Source of the DNA: Streptomyces sp. L-9-10
GTDB taxonomy: Bacteria; Actinomycetota; Actinomycetes; Streptomycetales; Streptomycetaceae
DNA: 64,000 nt
Assembly (NCBI RefSeq): GCF_004151105.1
Contig: NZ_PHRF01000152.1
Coordinates: forward strand, 62,001 to 126,000
Direction of reading: 5' to 3'
Shown: positions 51,587-60,441 of the stretch, piece by piece
Position numbering within the stretch: the stretch's first letter is position 1
Layout of the letters: each line of letters starts with the position of its first letter
Notes under the pieces: generated by a model
The model's input: the letters and a program-made list of their open reading frames with translations, nothing else
The model's database searches: none
What the model was told of the DNA's origin: nothing
Translations under genes and position numbers: made by a program

Positions 51587-53205
51587 GACGCCGCTCCTGC
51601 CGCCGCACCCCGGGCCACGCCGGTACGCAGCTCCAGCGCCAGCGCCACATCGCGCGATTCCGGCCGGGCTCGCCCGGCGAGGTCCGCGACCGTCCAGGCC
51701 ACCCGCAGCACCCGGTCCAGGCCGCGCGCGGTGAGCAGGCCACGCTCCAGATCCCGTTCGGCCGCGGCGAGCGCTCCGGGGGCGACGGGCCAGCGCGTAC
51801 GCAGCTCATGGCCGGGCACCTCGCTGTTCACCGTCCAGGGTGTGTCCTCCAGCCGGGCCGCCGACCGCTGTCTGGCCTCCCGTACCCGCACGGCGACCGC
51901 CGCCGTGGACTCGCCCCTGCCGCCCTGCCCCAGCAGATCCGCGCGGTGGACGGGCTGGACGCCGACCCGGAGATCGACCCGGTCGAGCAGGGGCCCGGAC
52001 AGCCGGGCCTGGTAGCGGCGGATCGCCGAGGGCGGGCAGTCACACGCCGCCCCGACCAGCGTGTGCCGCCCGCACGGGCAGGGATTGGCCGCGAGGATCA
52101 TCAGAAACCGCGCGGGCAGCCGCACCACCCCGGCGCTGCGTGCCACCACCACATGGCCGGACTCCAGCGGCTGCCGCAGGGCGTCCAGCGCCCGGCCCGA
52201 GAACTCCGGCGCCTCGTCGAGGAAGAGCACCCCCCGGTGCGCCAGCGACACCGCGCCCGGCCGCGGAAGCCCGTTCCCGCCGCCGACCAGGGACTGCATG
52301 GTCGCCGAGTGGTGCGGGGCGCAGTAGGGCGGGGCGCTGACGAGCGGCTCGCCGGGCGGCAGCATGCCCGCCACCGAGTGCACGGCCGTGACCTCCAGGG
52401 CTTCCTGTCCTGTCAGCGGCGGCAGGACGCCGGGCAGCCGCTCCGCCAGCATCGTCTTGCCCGCGCCCGGTGGTCCGTGGAGCAGCAGATGGTGCCCGCC
52501 GGCCGCGGCCACCTCCAGCGCCGTACGGGCCGGTTCCTGGCCCGCCACGTCCGCGAGATCCGGCCGGTGTCCGTCGTCCGTCCCGGCGCCCGTGGCCAGG
52601 CCGGTGCCGACCCCGGCGCCGGGCACCATCAGCCCGGCGAGCATCGCGTCGGGACGTCCCCGCGCGGTCTCCGGCGGCTCCTCGGGCACCGGTTCGCCGG
52701 TCAGTACGGCGATGAGCTGGCGCAAGGTCCGTACGCCGAGGACCGACACCCCCGGCACCAGGGAGGCCTCGCCCGCCGTCTGCTCGGGGACGACGACCTG
52801 GCGGTAGCCCGCCTCGGCCGCCGCGAGCACGGCGGGCAGCACCCCGCGTACCGGCCTGACCCGTCCGTCCAGGCCCAGCTCCCCGATCAGCACCAGATCG
52901 GCGATGGCCCTGGGATCGATCCGTTCGGCGGCCCCGAGCACCGCGGCGGCCACGGCGAGGTCGAAGCCGCTGCCGCCCTTCGGCACGGACGCGGGGCTCA
53001 GCCCCACCGTGAGTTTCTTCTGCGGCCACTCGCCCCCGGAGTTCACCACGGCCGCCCGCACCCGGTCGCGGCTCTCCACCAGGCTCTTGTCGGGCAGCCC
53101 CACCAGGGTGAAGGCGGCCACTCCCGGCTCCAGATCCGCCTGGACCTCGACCACCACGCCCTCGACGCCCAGCAGCGCCACCGAGCACGCACGCGCGAAC
53201 CCCAT
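51583..53205 (-). CDS. comM: YifB/ComM-like Mg-chelatase-type AAA+ ATPase
   Basis: Hexameric AAA+ helicase-like protein that in other bacteria promotes branch migration during transformation. The 540-residue product has an N-terminal Lon-protease-like domain (about 20-170; GLPDKSLVESRDRVRAAV), Walker A HGPPGAGKTMLAERLPG, Walker B GVLFLDEAPEFSG, and cysteines ANPCPCGRHTLVGAACDC. A Mg_chelatase_C domain ends it. ATG 53205 overlaps the yraN stop. It starts MGFARACSVALLGVEG, the family start. Confidence 0.94.
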   Translation of the reverse strand: MGFARACSVALLGVEGVVVEVQADLEPGVAAFTLVGLPDKSLVESRDRVRAAVVNSGGEWPQKKLTVGLSPASVPKGGSGFDLAVAAAVLGAAERIDPRAIADLVLIGELGLDGRVRPVRGVLPAVLAAAEAGYRQVVVPEQTAGEASLVPGVSVLGVRTLRQLIAVLTGEPVPEEPPETARGRPDAMLAGLMVPGAGVGTGLATGAGTDDGHRPDLADVAGQEPARTALEVAAAGGHHLLLHGPPGAGKTMLAERLPGVLPPLTGQEALEVTAVHSVAGMLPPGEPLVSAPPYCAPHHSATMQSLVGGGNGLPRPGAVSLAHRGVLFLDEAPEFSGRALDALRQPLESGHVVVARSAGVVRLPARFLMILAANPCPCGRHTLVGAACDCPPSAIRRYQARLSGPLLDRVDLRVGVQPVHRADLLGQGGRGESTAAVAVRVREARQRSAARLEDTPWTVNSEVPGHELRTRWPVAPGALAAAERDLERGLLTARGLDRVLRVAWTVADLAGRARPESRDVALALELRTGVARGAAAGAAS

Positions 53206-53582
53206 CAGGCCACCCCCTGGGCATGCTCGACCACGGGCGCGCCCCGGCCGGGCAGCAGCACCCCGATCAGATCGATCCGCACCCCGCCGGGCGGCGGACC
53301 GCCGTACCGCTCCAGCCAGCAGTGCGCGAGCCGTTTCAGCCGGTCCGCCTTCACCGGCGTGACCGCGGCCATCGGATGCTCGAACCAGCCGGCCCTGCGG
53401 GTCTTCACCTCGCAGACGACCAGTACGTCCCGGCCCCCGCTGTCCCGGTCGCGGGCCACGATGTCGATCTCGCCGACCCTGCCGCACCGCCAGTTGCGCG
53501 CCAGCACGGTCATCCCCGCGTCGGCCAGCCGCCGCGCCGCCAGATCCTCGCCGTACCGCCCCAGTGCCCCCGTCGCGTTCAT
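53205..53582 (-). CDS. YraN/UPF0102 family nuclease-fold protein
   Basis: A small protein of 125 residues with a restriction-endonuclease-like fold. The catalytic-type residues are visible in GEIDIVARDRD and VVCEVKTRRAG (Glu-Asp and ExK). The start is MNATGALGRYGEDLAARRL. It is always found near rnhB/dprA/comM in bacteria; its biochemical role is poorly known. It is coupled to the comM-like gene by an ATGA overlap. The 225 bases downstream of the DUF2469 gene's neighbour hold only short hairpins and CTCACGCAGACG repeats. Confidence 0.92.
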   Translation of the reverse strand: MNATGALGRYGEDLAARRLADAGMTVLARNWRCGRVGEIDIVARDRDSGGRDVLVVCEVKTRRAGWFEHPMAAVTPVKADRLKRLAHCWLERYGGPPPGGVRIDLIGVLLPGRGAPVVEHAQGVA

Positions 53583-53807
53583 TCCGGCACCACCTCCGGC
53601 ACCGACTCTGACGCGAGCGCCCGCAACTAGTGGATCTTGGTGGACAACCCGGCGGTTGTGGAAAACTCGCTCACTCGTCCGTGACGCTCCCGCGCCCGAG
53701 CCCTCACGCAGACGCGCTCACGCAGACGCCCTCACACCGGCGCCCTGAGGCAGAACCCTCACTCGGGACGCCCTTTCACACCATCGCCCCCGGCACGATC
53801 ACGCCCT

Positions 53808-54116
53808 TCAGCCGCCGGGGAGTTCGAGGTCGCTCTTGTTCAGCTCCTCGATATTCACGTCCTTGAACGTGAGCACCCGTACCTGCTTGACGAACCTGGC
53901 CGGCCTGTACATGTCCCAGACCCAGGCATCGGCCATCGTGACCTCGAAAAAGACCTCACCCTGCACCGAGTGCACCTGCATCTCGTAGTCATTGGTGAGA
54001 TAAAAGCGACGCTCGGTCTCGATCACGTATTTGAACAGACCGACGACATCTCGGTACTCCCGGTAGAGCTTCAGCTCCATCTCGGTCTCGTACTTCTCGA
54101 GGTCCTCGGCGCTCAT
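53808..54116 (-). CDS. DUF2469 family protein
   Basis: A 102-residue acidic actinobacterial protein of unknown function. It starts MSAEDLEKYETEMELKLY and contains YVIETERRFYLTNDYEMQV and WVWDMYRPARFVKQVRV. It is nearly invariant among streptomycetes and mycobacteria, which suggests an important role. ATG 54116 is preferred; an upstream in-frame start adds 11 residues without family likeness. The position between yraN and the Nudix gene is typical. Confidence 0.92.
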   Translation of the reverse strand: MSAEDLEKYETEMELKLYREYRDVVGLFKYVIETERRFYLTNDYEMQVHSVQGEVFFEVTMADAWVWDMYRPARFVKQVRVLTFKDVNIEELNKSDLELPGG

Positions 54117-54170
54117 GGCATGTTCCCCTTCAGCCGTACGTCCCCCCATTGTGCTCCGGCCCTCGCGCCC

Positions 54171-54770
54171 CTAGACGCTCTCGGGGGCGAGGTCCACCGG
54201 CGCATCCGGGGGACCCTCATCGAGCAGCGTGCGCAGCAGCTCGGCGAGCCTGGTCGGATACACCGTCTCACGCGCCGCCGACAGTTCGGCGGAGGTCCAC
54301 CACCTCAACCCCGCGACACTTCGCAGCTCCAGCTCGGTCAGCCCCCCGGGCGATGTCTCGGTCTGCGTCGTACGTGCCAGGAAGTACCACTCATCCTGAT
54401 CCCAGCGGCGCCCGTCGAACGGGAAGGAGCAGGTCCGGCGCCACAGCACGGGCCCCAGTTCCACCTCTGTGATCCCTGTCTCCTCCGCCAGCTCGCGCAG
54501 CGCGGCCTGCTCCCGGGTCTCGTCGCCCTCCAGACCCCCGCCGGGCGTGAACCACCAGTCGTTGTCCGGATCACCGGGCTCATAGCCGTGCAAGAGCAGA
54601 ATCCGGTCCTCCGGATCCAGCAGCACCACCCGCGCCACCTTCCGCAGCGCTCGCCCACCCGGCCCGGCAGCGGTCTCATCCGATCCGGCGGCCCCACCCG
54701 GCCCGGCGGCCCCGGTGACCCCGGCGGATTCAGCGGACACCCGCGGACACCCCTTCACCGCTCCTGCCAC
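54171..54770 (-). CDS. Nudix hydrolase
   Basis: Hydrolyses a nucleoside diphosphate linked to another group; the substrate is unknown. The Nudix box GGGLEGDETREQAALRELAE, then ETGI, is complete with the metal-binding Glu residues. The full 199-residue reading starts at GTG 54770, overlapping sipZ by 41 bases; GTG 54740, behind AAGGGG, would give 189 residues and is a good alternative. The first 40 residues are Gly/Ala-rich and not part of the domain. Confidence 0.88.
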   Translation of the reverse strand: MAGAVKGCPRVSAESAGVTGAAGPGGAAGSDETAAGPGGRALRKVARVVLLDPEDRILLLHGYEPGDPDNDWWFTPGGGLEGDETREQAALRELAEETGITEVELGPVLWRRTCSFPFDGRRWDQDEWYFLARTTQTETSPGGLTELELRSVAGLRWWTSAELSAARETVYPTRLAELLRTLLDEGPPDAPVDLAPESV

Positions 54771-55500
54771 CGGCCCGCGGCTTCGAGAACCACCGGGCGA
54801 CCGGCCCGTACGCCGCCCCGCCGAAGATCAGCAGCGCCCCGGCCACCACCGCCGCCACGATCAGCCGCACCGGCCCCGGCCCGGACACCCCGCCCGGCAG
54901 CGCCGCGAAGCCCGCCGGCCGCTCGATCACGCCGCCCAGCGGCCAGGCCACGGCATCGACGCGCGCGTCGACCGCCGAGCGCGGCACCGACCCCTGCCCC
55001 GCGTCGTCCAGATGGATCCGGGAGTCCAGCGAACCGCTGCGTTCATCACCGAGCAGGAACAGCTTCCCCTCGGGCACGGTCGCGTCGAAGTCGGTCGTGG
55101 ACGCCCGCCCGCCGATCATTCCCTGTACATACGGCTCCTCGACCGCCGTGCCGTTGACGGTCAGCCGGCCGTCCGCGTCACAGCAGGCGATCTTGTCGCC
55201 GCCGACCGCGACCACCCGCTTCACCATCGGCATATTGGCCCAGTCCGCGTCCTTGAAGACCACCACGTCGCCGCGGCGCACCTCGTCGCCGGATATCCGC
55301 TGTGCCAGCACCCGGTCCCCGGCCTTCACGGTCGGGTCCATCGAATTGGTCGGAACGGTGTACGGCAGATACTCGACGGCTCCCCACCCGAACCCGCCGA
55401 GGAAGAGCACACAGCCGACGGCCACGGCCAGCCCCGACAGCACACTGCCGAGGCGGCCGTGGCCGCCGTTCGAACGTTCCGCTCGTCCTGATCCGCTCAT
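54730..55500 (-). CDS. sipZ: Type I signal peptidase SipZ
   Basis: Membrane-bound serine protease removing signal peptides from exported preproteins. The catalytic Ser is in VPTNSMDPTVKAGDRVL and Lys in MVKRVVAVGGDKIACC; GDERSGSLDSR is box E. Hydrophobic segments lie at both ends (about residues 18-40 and 217-240). Unlike the other three, the Ser motif carries Asn before Ser (TNSM). ATG 55500 follows GGGGGGAG. It is the last of four tandem signal peptidase genes, a distinctive Streptomyces arrangement. Two direct repeats precede it. Confidence 0.95.
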   Translation of the reverse strand: MSGSGRAERSNGGHGRLGSVLSGLAVAVGCVLFLGGFGWGAVEYLPYTVPTNSMDPTVKAGDRVLAQRISGDEVRRGDVVVFKDADWANMPMVKRVVAVGGDKIACCDADGRLTVNGTAVEEPYVQGMIGGRASTTDFDATVPEGKLFLLGDERSGSLDSRIHLDDAGQGSVPRSAVDARVDAVAWPLGGVIERPAGFAALPGGVSGPGPVRLIVAAVVAGALLIFGGAAYGPVARWFSKPRAGGRSGEGVSAGVR

Positions 55501-55513
55501 CCCAGCACTCCCC

Positions 55514-55553
55514 CCGTTCCGGAGAACGATCACTCACCGTTCCGGAGAATGAT
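55514..55553. repeat. Two 17-bp direct repeats upstream of sipZ
   Basis: CCGTTCCGGAGAACGAT (55514-55530) and CCGTTCCGGAGAATGAT (55537-55553) have a 23-bp period. The first contains the inverted repeat GTTC-CGGA-GAAC. Regulator or promoter function is possible but unproven. Confidence 0.55.
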
Positions 55554-55583
55554 CCTCGGAGATCGACGATCCGGGACGGCACC

Positions 55584-56528
55584 CTACCCGGCGGTACGCC
55601 CCCGGGTCAGCCTCCTTCGGCGCCACAGGACGAACGGCACCGCTCCGGCCAGGCCCAGCGCCCCCGGAACCGCGGCCGAGGCCACCGACGCCGCCGCGCT
55701 CAGCCCGGACTGGTCGAACGTGCCGGGCACCGGAAGCAGAGACCAGCGGTTGACCGGCCAGGCCACCACAAAGGCGCGCCCGACGACCTCGTCGTTGGAG
55801 ACCGTGCCGTTACCGGTCAGCTCCTGGTGGTAGCGGGAGTCCAGCGAGTTCTGCCGGTGGTCGCCCATCACCCAGATGCTGCCCTTGGGCACGTCGATCG
55901 GCCCGAACGGCTTGTCGTCACAGGGAGTGTTGCCCGGGTAGATGTAGTCCGTCTCGTTCAACGGAACCCCGTTGACCTGAACCTTTTCGCCCTTCTTGCA
56001 CTCCACCGTGTCACCGCCGACCGCGATGACCCGCTTGATCAGATCCTTCTCCTCGGACGACGGCATCAGCCCGATGAAGCTCAGGAACCGCTGCGCCACA
56101 TTCGGCTCGGGTGCCTGGGTGTTGTCCAGCCAGCCGCCCGGGTCATGGAAGACGACGACCTCGCCACGCTCCGGCTCGGAGCCGAACCAGGGGGTGAGCT
56201 TGTCCACCAGCACCCGGTCGCCCCGTTGCAGGGTGTCCTGCATCGAGTCCGAGGGGATCGAGAACGCCTGCACCAGGAACGTCTTGATCAGAAGCGCCAG
56301 CAGCAGCGCGATCCCGATGAGGAGGGGCAGCTCCTTCCAGAAGGAGCGCGGTTTCCTCGCGTCCGGTCCGTCTTCGTCGCCGTCCCTGTCGCCGTCATGG
56401 ATCCCGCCGGACCCGCTTCCGCGTTCCATCCGCCTGTCCGTCACGTTCTCGGGCGACTCGGCGAGCTGCTCGTGTCCCTCCTCGGGATCATCGTGTCCGG
56501 ATCGTGCGCCGACCGCCACATCCCCCAC
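55584..56528 (-). CDS. sipY: Type I signal peptidase SipY
   Basis: Third of the four signal peptidases, 314 residues. The N-terminal cytosolic part is long and acidic (to about residue 60), followed by a membrane anchor. Catalytic Ser lies in IPSDSMQDTLQRGDRVLVD, Lys in DLIKRVIAVGGDTVEC, and box E is MGDHRQNSLDSRYH. A C-terminal membrane segment and RRRR follow. GTG 56528 (GAGGAG five bases upstream) is preferred to GTG 56534. The 5' end lies within the sipX reading frame. Confidence 0.94.
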   Translation of the reverse strand: MGDVAVGARSGHDDPEEGHEQLAESPENVTDRRMERGSGSGGIHDGDRDGDEDGPDARKPRSFWKELPLLIGIALLLALLIKTFLVQAFSIPSDSMQDTLQRGDRVLVDKLTPWFGSEPERGEVVVFHDPGGWLDNTQAPEPNVAQRFLSFIGLMPSSEEKDLIKRVIAVGGDTVECKKGEKVQVNGVPLNETDYIYPGNTPCDDKPFGPIDVPKGSIWVMGDHRQNSLDSRYHQELTGNGTVSNDEVVGRAFVVAWPVNRWSLLPVPGTFDQSGLSAAASVASAAVPGALGLAGAVPFVLWRRRRLTRGRTAG

Positions 56529-57511
56529 ATCCACTCCTCACTCCGTGCGATTACTCCGTGCGACCGCCTGCCCCGGAGACGGGACAGGCCCACCACTCCC
56601 ATAACGAGCGGGAGTTCCGCAGGGCTCGGGAGCCGGATCAATCCGTTCAGATCCTGGGAAGACAGCCTATGGGACGGTCCCAGTGCCGTCGTCGGCGCGG
56701 CGCGCGGATCCGGGACCGAAGCGTAGGTCTCCCGCTCCTCCAGTCGCCGCCAGTGACCGACCGGCCAGGCGATGACGACCGCGCGGCCCACGACCTCGTC
56801 CTCCGAGACGGTCCCCTTGTCCGCCTCCTGGAGGTGGAAGCGGGAGTCGGCCGAGTTGGACCTGTGGTCCCCCATCACGAAGATGCGTCCGGCCGGCACC
56901 CGTACCTCGAAGGGGATCGTGGAGGGCGCGTTCCCGGGGTTCAGATACGGCTCGGTCAGCGGCGTGCCGTTGACGGTGACCTTGCCGTCCCGGTCGCAGC
57001 ACTTGACGGTGTCCCCGCCGGTCGCGACGACACGCTTGATCAGATCCTGCTCGTCGGCGGACGGCAGCAGTCCGATGAACGTCAGCGCCTGCTTGACCTG
57101 TTTGATCACGATGGGCGAGTTGTCCGGCGCCGGCTTCTCGTCCTGAAGCCAGTTGCCGGGGTCCTTGAAGACCACGACATCGCCGCGCTCCGGCTTCGAG
57201 CCGAACCACGGCGTGAGCTTGTCCACCAGCACCCGGTCGCTGATCCTGATCGTCTGCTCCATCGATCCCGAGGGGATCACGAACGCCTGCACCAGGAAGG
57301 TCTTGAGGACGAGCGCGATCAGCACCGCCACGGTGATGAGGAGCGGTATCTCCTTCGCCGCGGACCTCTGACGGCGACGCTTGACCCGGCGGGCGAGCTT
57401 ACGGCGCTCCGCGCGCCCCGGCAGCGTCCGGCCGGTGGTGGGCCGGGAGCCGGTGGGCAGCCGGGTGTCGGCCCCATGGCTGGGAGGGCGACGGCGCCCC
57501 CGCTTACCCAT
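56441..57511 (-). CDS. sipX: Type I signal peptidase SipX
   Basis: Second signal peptidase, 356 residues. Catalytic Ser in IPSGSMEQTIRISDRVLVD, Lys in LIKRVVATGGDTVKCC, box E MGDHRSNSADSRFH. The N-terminus is highly basic (GKRGRRRPP). About 40 residues after GLSRLRGRR have no family likeness and are read from the 5' end of sipY (88-base overlap), suggesting a lost stop codon. ATG 57511 overlaps the sipW coding end; GTG 57517 is an alternative. Confidence 0.94.
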   Translation of the reverse strand: MGKRGRRRPPSHGADTRLPTGSRPTTGRTLPGRAERRKLARRVKRRRQRSAAKEIPLLITVAVLIALVLKTFLVQAFVIPSGSMEQTIRISDRVLVDKLTPWFGSKPERGDVVVFKDPGNWLQDEKPAPDNSPIVIKQVKQALTFIGLLPSADEQDLIKRVVATGGDTVKCCDRDGKVTVNGTPLTEPYLNPGNAPSTIPFEVRVPAGRIFVMGDHRSNSADSRFHLQEADKGTVSEDEVVGRAVVIAWPVGHWRRLEERETYASVPDPRAAPTTALGPSHRLSSQDLNGLIRLPSPAELPLVMGVVGLSRLRGRRSHGVIARSEEWMWGMWRSAHDPDTMIPRRDTSSSPSRPRT

Positions 57512-58358
57512 GGACACCGCCCCGGGCAGGGGTCCCTATGGCGGCCGGGACCGCCTCGTCACCCGGGGCCGCCTCGTCACCCGGGTTCCGTACACCGTGG
57601 AAGGCCCCTGTCGGCTCCAGGACGGCCCAGCGGCCCAGCGGCCAGCCGATCCAGTCCGCCCGTCCGATGACCTTGTCCACGGGCACCATGCCGCCGCCGG
57701 GGTCGCCGAGATGGTCACGGGAGTCGCGGGAGTTGCTGCGGTGGTCGCCCATCACCCAGAGGGTGCCCTGCGGTACGACGATGTCGAAGGGGACGCTGGA
57801 GGGCGCGTCACCGGCGTACAGATACCGCTCGTCCACGGCCCGGCCGTTCACCTCGACCCTGCCCCCCTTGTCGCAGCAGACCACGCGGTCACCCCCCACA
57901 CCGACCACGCGCTTGACGAAGTCGGTCTCGGCGGGCTCGGCGAGACCCAGGGCCGCGGCCGCCCCGTGCAGCAGCCCGGTGACGGGGTTCTCGCTCGACG
58001 GCTCCTGGACGAAGGATCCGGTGCCGTCGAAGACCACCACATCACCGCGCTCCGGCGCGGTACCGAAACGGTACGCCACCTTGTTGACGAGTACCCGGTC
58101 CCCGACCTGGAGGGTGGGTTCCATCGAACCGCTGGGGATCAGGAACGGCTGCACCACGAAGTTGCTGAGGAGCAGCGCGAAGACACCGCAGACGAGCCCG
58201 AGCAGCCCCACTCTTCCCCAGGAGAGCCCGGACAGTCCGGGCAGCCGGGATAGCCTCCGGGAGGAACGGGGGGAACACGCGGAGCGCGACCCCTCTTCCG
58301 TCCCGTCGTGGGACGCGGAAGAGCGATCGCGCTCCGTCTGTCGTGCTTCGGTGTCCAT
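57504..58358 (-). CDS. sipW: Type I signal peptidase SipW
   Basis: First signal peptidase of the operon, 284 residues. One N-terminal membrane segment (VGLLGLVCGVFALLLSNFVV), catalytic Ser in IPSGSMEPTLQVGDRVLVN, Lys in VKRVVGVGGDRVVCC, and box E MGDHRSNSRDSRDH. The hydrophilic Ser/Arg-rich start and Gly/Ala-rich tail are unlike the other three. ATG 58358 begins MDTEARQTERDR. It lies 69 bases downstream of rplS, so it may share the ribosomal protein promoter. Confidence 0.94.
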   Translation of the reverse strand: MDTEARQTERDRSSASHDGTEEGSRSACSPRSSRRLSRLPGLSGLSWGRVGLLGLVCGVFALLLSNFVVQPFLIPSGSMEPTLQVGDRVLVNKVAYRFGTAPERGDVVVFDGTGSFVQEPSSENPVTGLLHGAAAALGLAEPAETDFVKRVVGVGGDRVVCCDKGGRVEVNGRAVDERYLYAGDAPSSVPFDIVVPQGTLWVMGDHRSNSRDSRDHLGDPGGGMVPVDKVIGRADWIGWPLGRWAVLEPTGAFHGVRNPGDEAAPGDEAVPAAIGTPARGGVHG

Positions 58359-58427
58359 CGGGGCCAGATCTTATCCGGCGGCCCTGTGGACCCGGTGCGC
58401 GTCCGGGCCGGCCCGGACGCGGCGGGC

Positions 58428-58778
58428 TTACCTGTCGCGCTTCTCCTTGATCTTCGCGGCCTTGCCGCGCAGCTCACGGAGGTAGTACAGCTTGGCGCGA
58501 CGGACGTCACCGCGGCTCACGAGCTCGATCTTCTCGAAGATCGGGCTGTGCACCGGGAAGGTGCGCTCGACGCCGACGGAGAAGGAGACCTTGCGGACCG
58601 TGAAGGTCTCACGGACACCGGAGCCCTGGCGGCGGATGACCACGCCCTTGAACTGCTGGATACGGGAGCGGTTGCCCTCGATGACGCGTACGTGGACGTT
58701 CACGGTGTCACCGGGACGGAAAGCGGGGAGGTCGCTGCGGAGCGACGATGCGTCGACGACGTCGAGCAGGCTGGCCAT
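58428..58778 (-). CDS. rplS: 50S ribosomal protein L19
   Basis: Large-subunit protein at the 30S-50S interface, 116 residues. Core: MASLLDVVDASSLRSDLPAF, PGDTVNVHVRVIEGNRSRIQ, and FPVHSPIFEKIELV. ATG 58778 gives the usual length. It is last of the rpsP-khpA-rimM-trmD-rplS ribosome-maturation cluster. Confidence 0.97.
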   Translation of the reverse strand: MASLLDVVDASSLRSDLPAFRPGDTVNVHVRVIEGNRSRIQQFKGVVIRRQGSGVRETFTVRKVSFSVGVERTFPVHSPIFEKIELVSRGDVRRAKLYYLRELRGKAAKIKEKRDR

Positions 58779-58905
58779 GAAGGTCTGCTTCCTCGCTGAT
58801 GCCACAGGTCATCAGCGGATATCGAGAGAGTCTGATGTGCCGTTCGCGTCGGGCGGGCGTCGTTCCCCCTGTGGCAGGGGCGCACACCGGACGTACAGCA
58901 GCGGC

Positions 58906-59727
58906 CTATTCTTCCATGGCCTCGGGCCTGCGCCAAAATCGGCCGCCGGGCTCCGGCGCCCAGCCCAGGATGGAGAGCATCTCGCGGTCCTTCTTGTCGA
59001 AGGACGCCGGGTCGCAGCGCTCGATCAGATCGGGCCGGTTGAGGGCGGTGCGCCGGAACGCCTCGTCCCGCCGCCAGCGCGCGATCCTGCCGTGGTGGCC
59101 GCTGAGCAGCACCTCGGGAATCCCGCGTCCGCGCCACTCCGGCGGCTTCGTGTAGACGGGGCCCTCCAGCAGATTCGCCATCGCGCCGGGGGCGAAGGAG
59201 TCGTCGCGGTGCGACTCCGCGTTGCCGAGCACGCCGGGCAGCAGCCGGGCCACGGCCTCGGTGATCACCAGTACGGCGGCCTCGCCGCCGGCGAGCACAT
59301 AGTCACCGATGGAGACCTCGACCACCGGTATCCGGGTCGCGTACTCGTCGATGACCCGGCGGTCGATGCCCTCGTAACGCGCGGGGGTGAAGACCAGCCA
59401 GGGCCGCTCGGACAGTTCGACGGCCAGTTCCTGGGTGAAGGGGCGGCCGCTGGGGGTGGGGACGACCAGGACCGGGCCACGGGCGCCCGACTCGTAGCCG
59501 CCCGCCAGGACGTCGTCCAGTGCGTCGCCCCAGGGGTCGGTCTTCATGACCATGCCGGGACCGCCGCCGTACGGGGTGTCGTCGACCGTGTTGTGCCGGT
59601 CGTACGTCCACTCCCTGAGGTCGTGTACGTGCACGTCGAGTCGCCCGCGCGCGCGGGCCTTGCCGACGAGCGAGACGTTCAGCGGTTCCAGGTACTCCGG
59701 GAAGATCGTGACCACATCGAGCCGCAT
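58906..59727 (-). CDS. trmD: tRNA (guanine-37-N1)-methyltransferase
   Basis: SPOUT knot methyltransferase that modifies G37 next to the anticodon and prevents +1 frameshifting. The 273-residue product contains YGGGPGMVMKTDPW, the SAM-binding knot SIGDYVLAGGEAAVLVITEA, and LLSGHHGRIARWRRDEAF. ATG 59727 overlaps the rimM stop (ATGA). Length and start MRLDVVTIFPEYL are canonical. Confidence 0.97.
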   Translation of the reverse strand: MRLDVVTIFPEYLEPLNVSLVGKARARGRLDVHVHDLREWTYDRHNTVDDTPYGGGPGMVMKTDPWGDALDDVLAGGYESGARGPVLVVPTPSGRPFTQELAVELSERPWLVFTPARYEGIDRRVIDEYATRIPVVEVSIGDYVLAGGEAAVLVITEAVARLLPGVLGNAESHRDDSFAPGAMANLLEGPVYTKPPEWRGRGIPEVLLSGHHGRIARWRRDEAFRRTALNRPDLIERCDPASFDKKDREMLSILGWAPEPGGRFWRRPEAMEE

Positions 59728-60347
59728 CAGCCGCCGTCCCTGCCGGACGCGCCGTCCTCGCCGGATGTACCGGACACGCCGTCCTCGCCGGTGCCCGCGG
59801 CCCCGGAGTCGCCGTCCCGGCCGGAAGCGATCTCCGCCCCGTCGTCGATCAGCCCCGGCGGCGGGTCGATGACGGCCCGCTGCTCCTCCAGGTCGATCTC
59901 GGTGACGATCTCCTCCACGAAGGGGATCATCACCTCGCTGCCGTCCGGCCGCTCCACGATGAACAGGTCCTGCGAGGGCAGATGCGAGATCTCGGTGATC
60001 CGCCCGATCTCCGTGCCGTCGGCGAGCACCACGTCCAGGTCCATCAGCTGATGGTCGTAGAACTCCTCGGGGTCCGCGGGGAGTTCCTCGGGGTCGACCT
60101 CCGCGATCAGCAGGACATTGCGCAGCGCCTCGGCGCCCGTACGGTCGCGTACGCCCTCGAAGCGCAGCAACAGCCTGCCGCTGTGCACCCGGCCCGTCTC
60201 GATCCTCAGCGGTCCGGCCTGGGCCGGCTCCGTGGCGAGTACGGCGCCGGGCCCGAGCCGCAGTTCGGGCTCGTCCGTACGTACCTCGACGGTGACCTCG
60301 CCCTTGATCCCATGGGCGCGGCCCACCCGCCCGACCACCAACTGCAC
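59727..60347 (-). CDS. rimM: 16S rRNA processing protein RimM
   Basis: Assembly factor for the 30S head, binding S19. The N-terminal beta-barrel starts QLVVGRVGRAHGIKGEVTVE, and the PRC-barrel includes FYDHQLMDLDVVLADG and VEEIVTEIDLEEQRAVI. The last 35 residues are a Gly/Asp/Ser tail with repeated GEDG and GRDG units that is not part of the fold. GTG 60347 has GGAG five bases upstream; GTG 60353 is less well placed. Confidence 0.95.
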   Translation of the reverse strand: MQLVVGRVGRAHGIKGEVTVEVRTDEPELRLGPGAVLATEPAQAGPLRIETGRVHSGRLLLRFEGVRDRTGAEALRNVLLIAEVDPEELPADPEEFYDHQLMDLDVVLADGTEIGRITEISHLPSQDLFIVERPDGSEVMIPFVEEIVTEIDLEEQRAVIDPPPGLIDDGAEIASGRDGDSGAAGTGEDGVSGTSGEDGASGRDGG

Positions 60348-60441
60348 TGACACTCCACCTTCTTGTTCACGATCACGCACCGGGAACAGCGAAGGCCGGG
60401 AAGGCCATGGCCCTCCCGGCCCCTGCCGGTGTCCTGCTGTC

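Noticed and set aside
53644..53659. ACAACC-CGGC-GGTTGT hairpin with nearby TTGTGGAAA considered as an origin or DnaA cluster
   Set aside because: Single short stem, box imperfect, no cluster, and dnaA/dnaN genes are absent.
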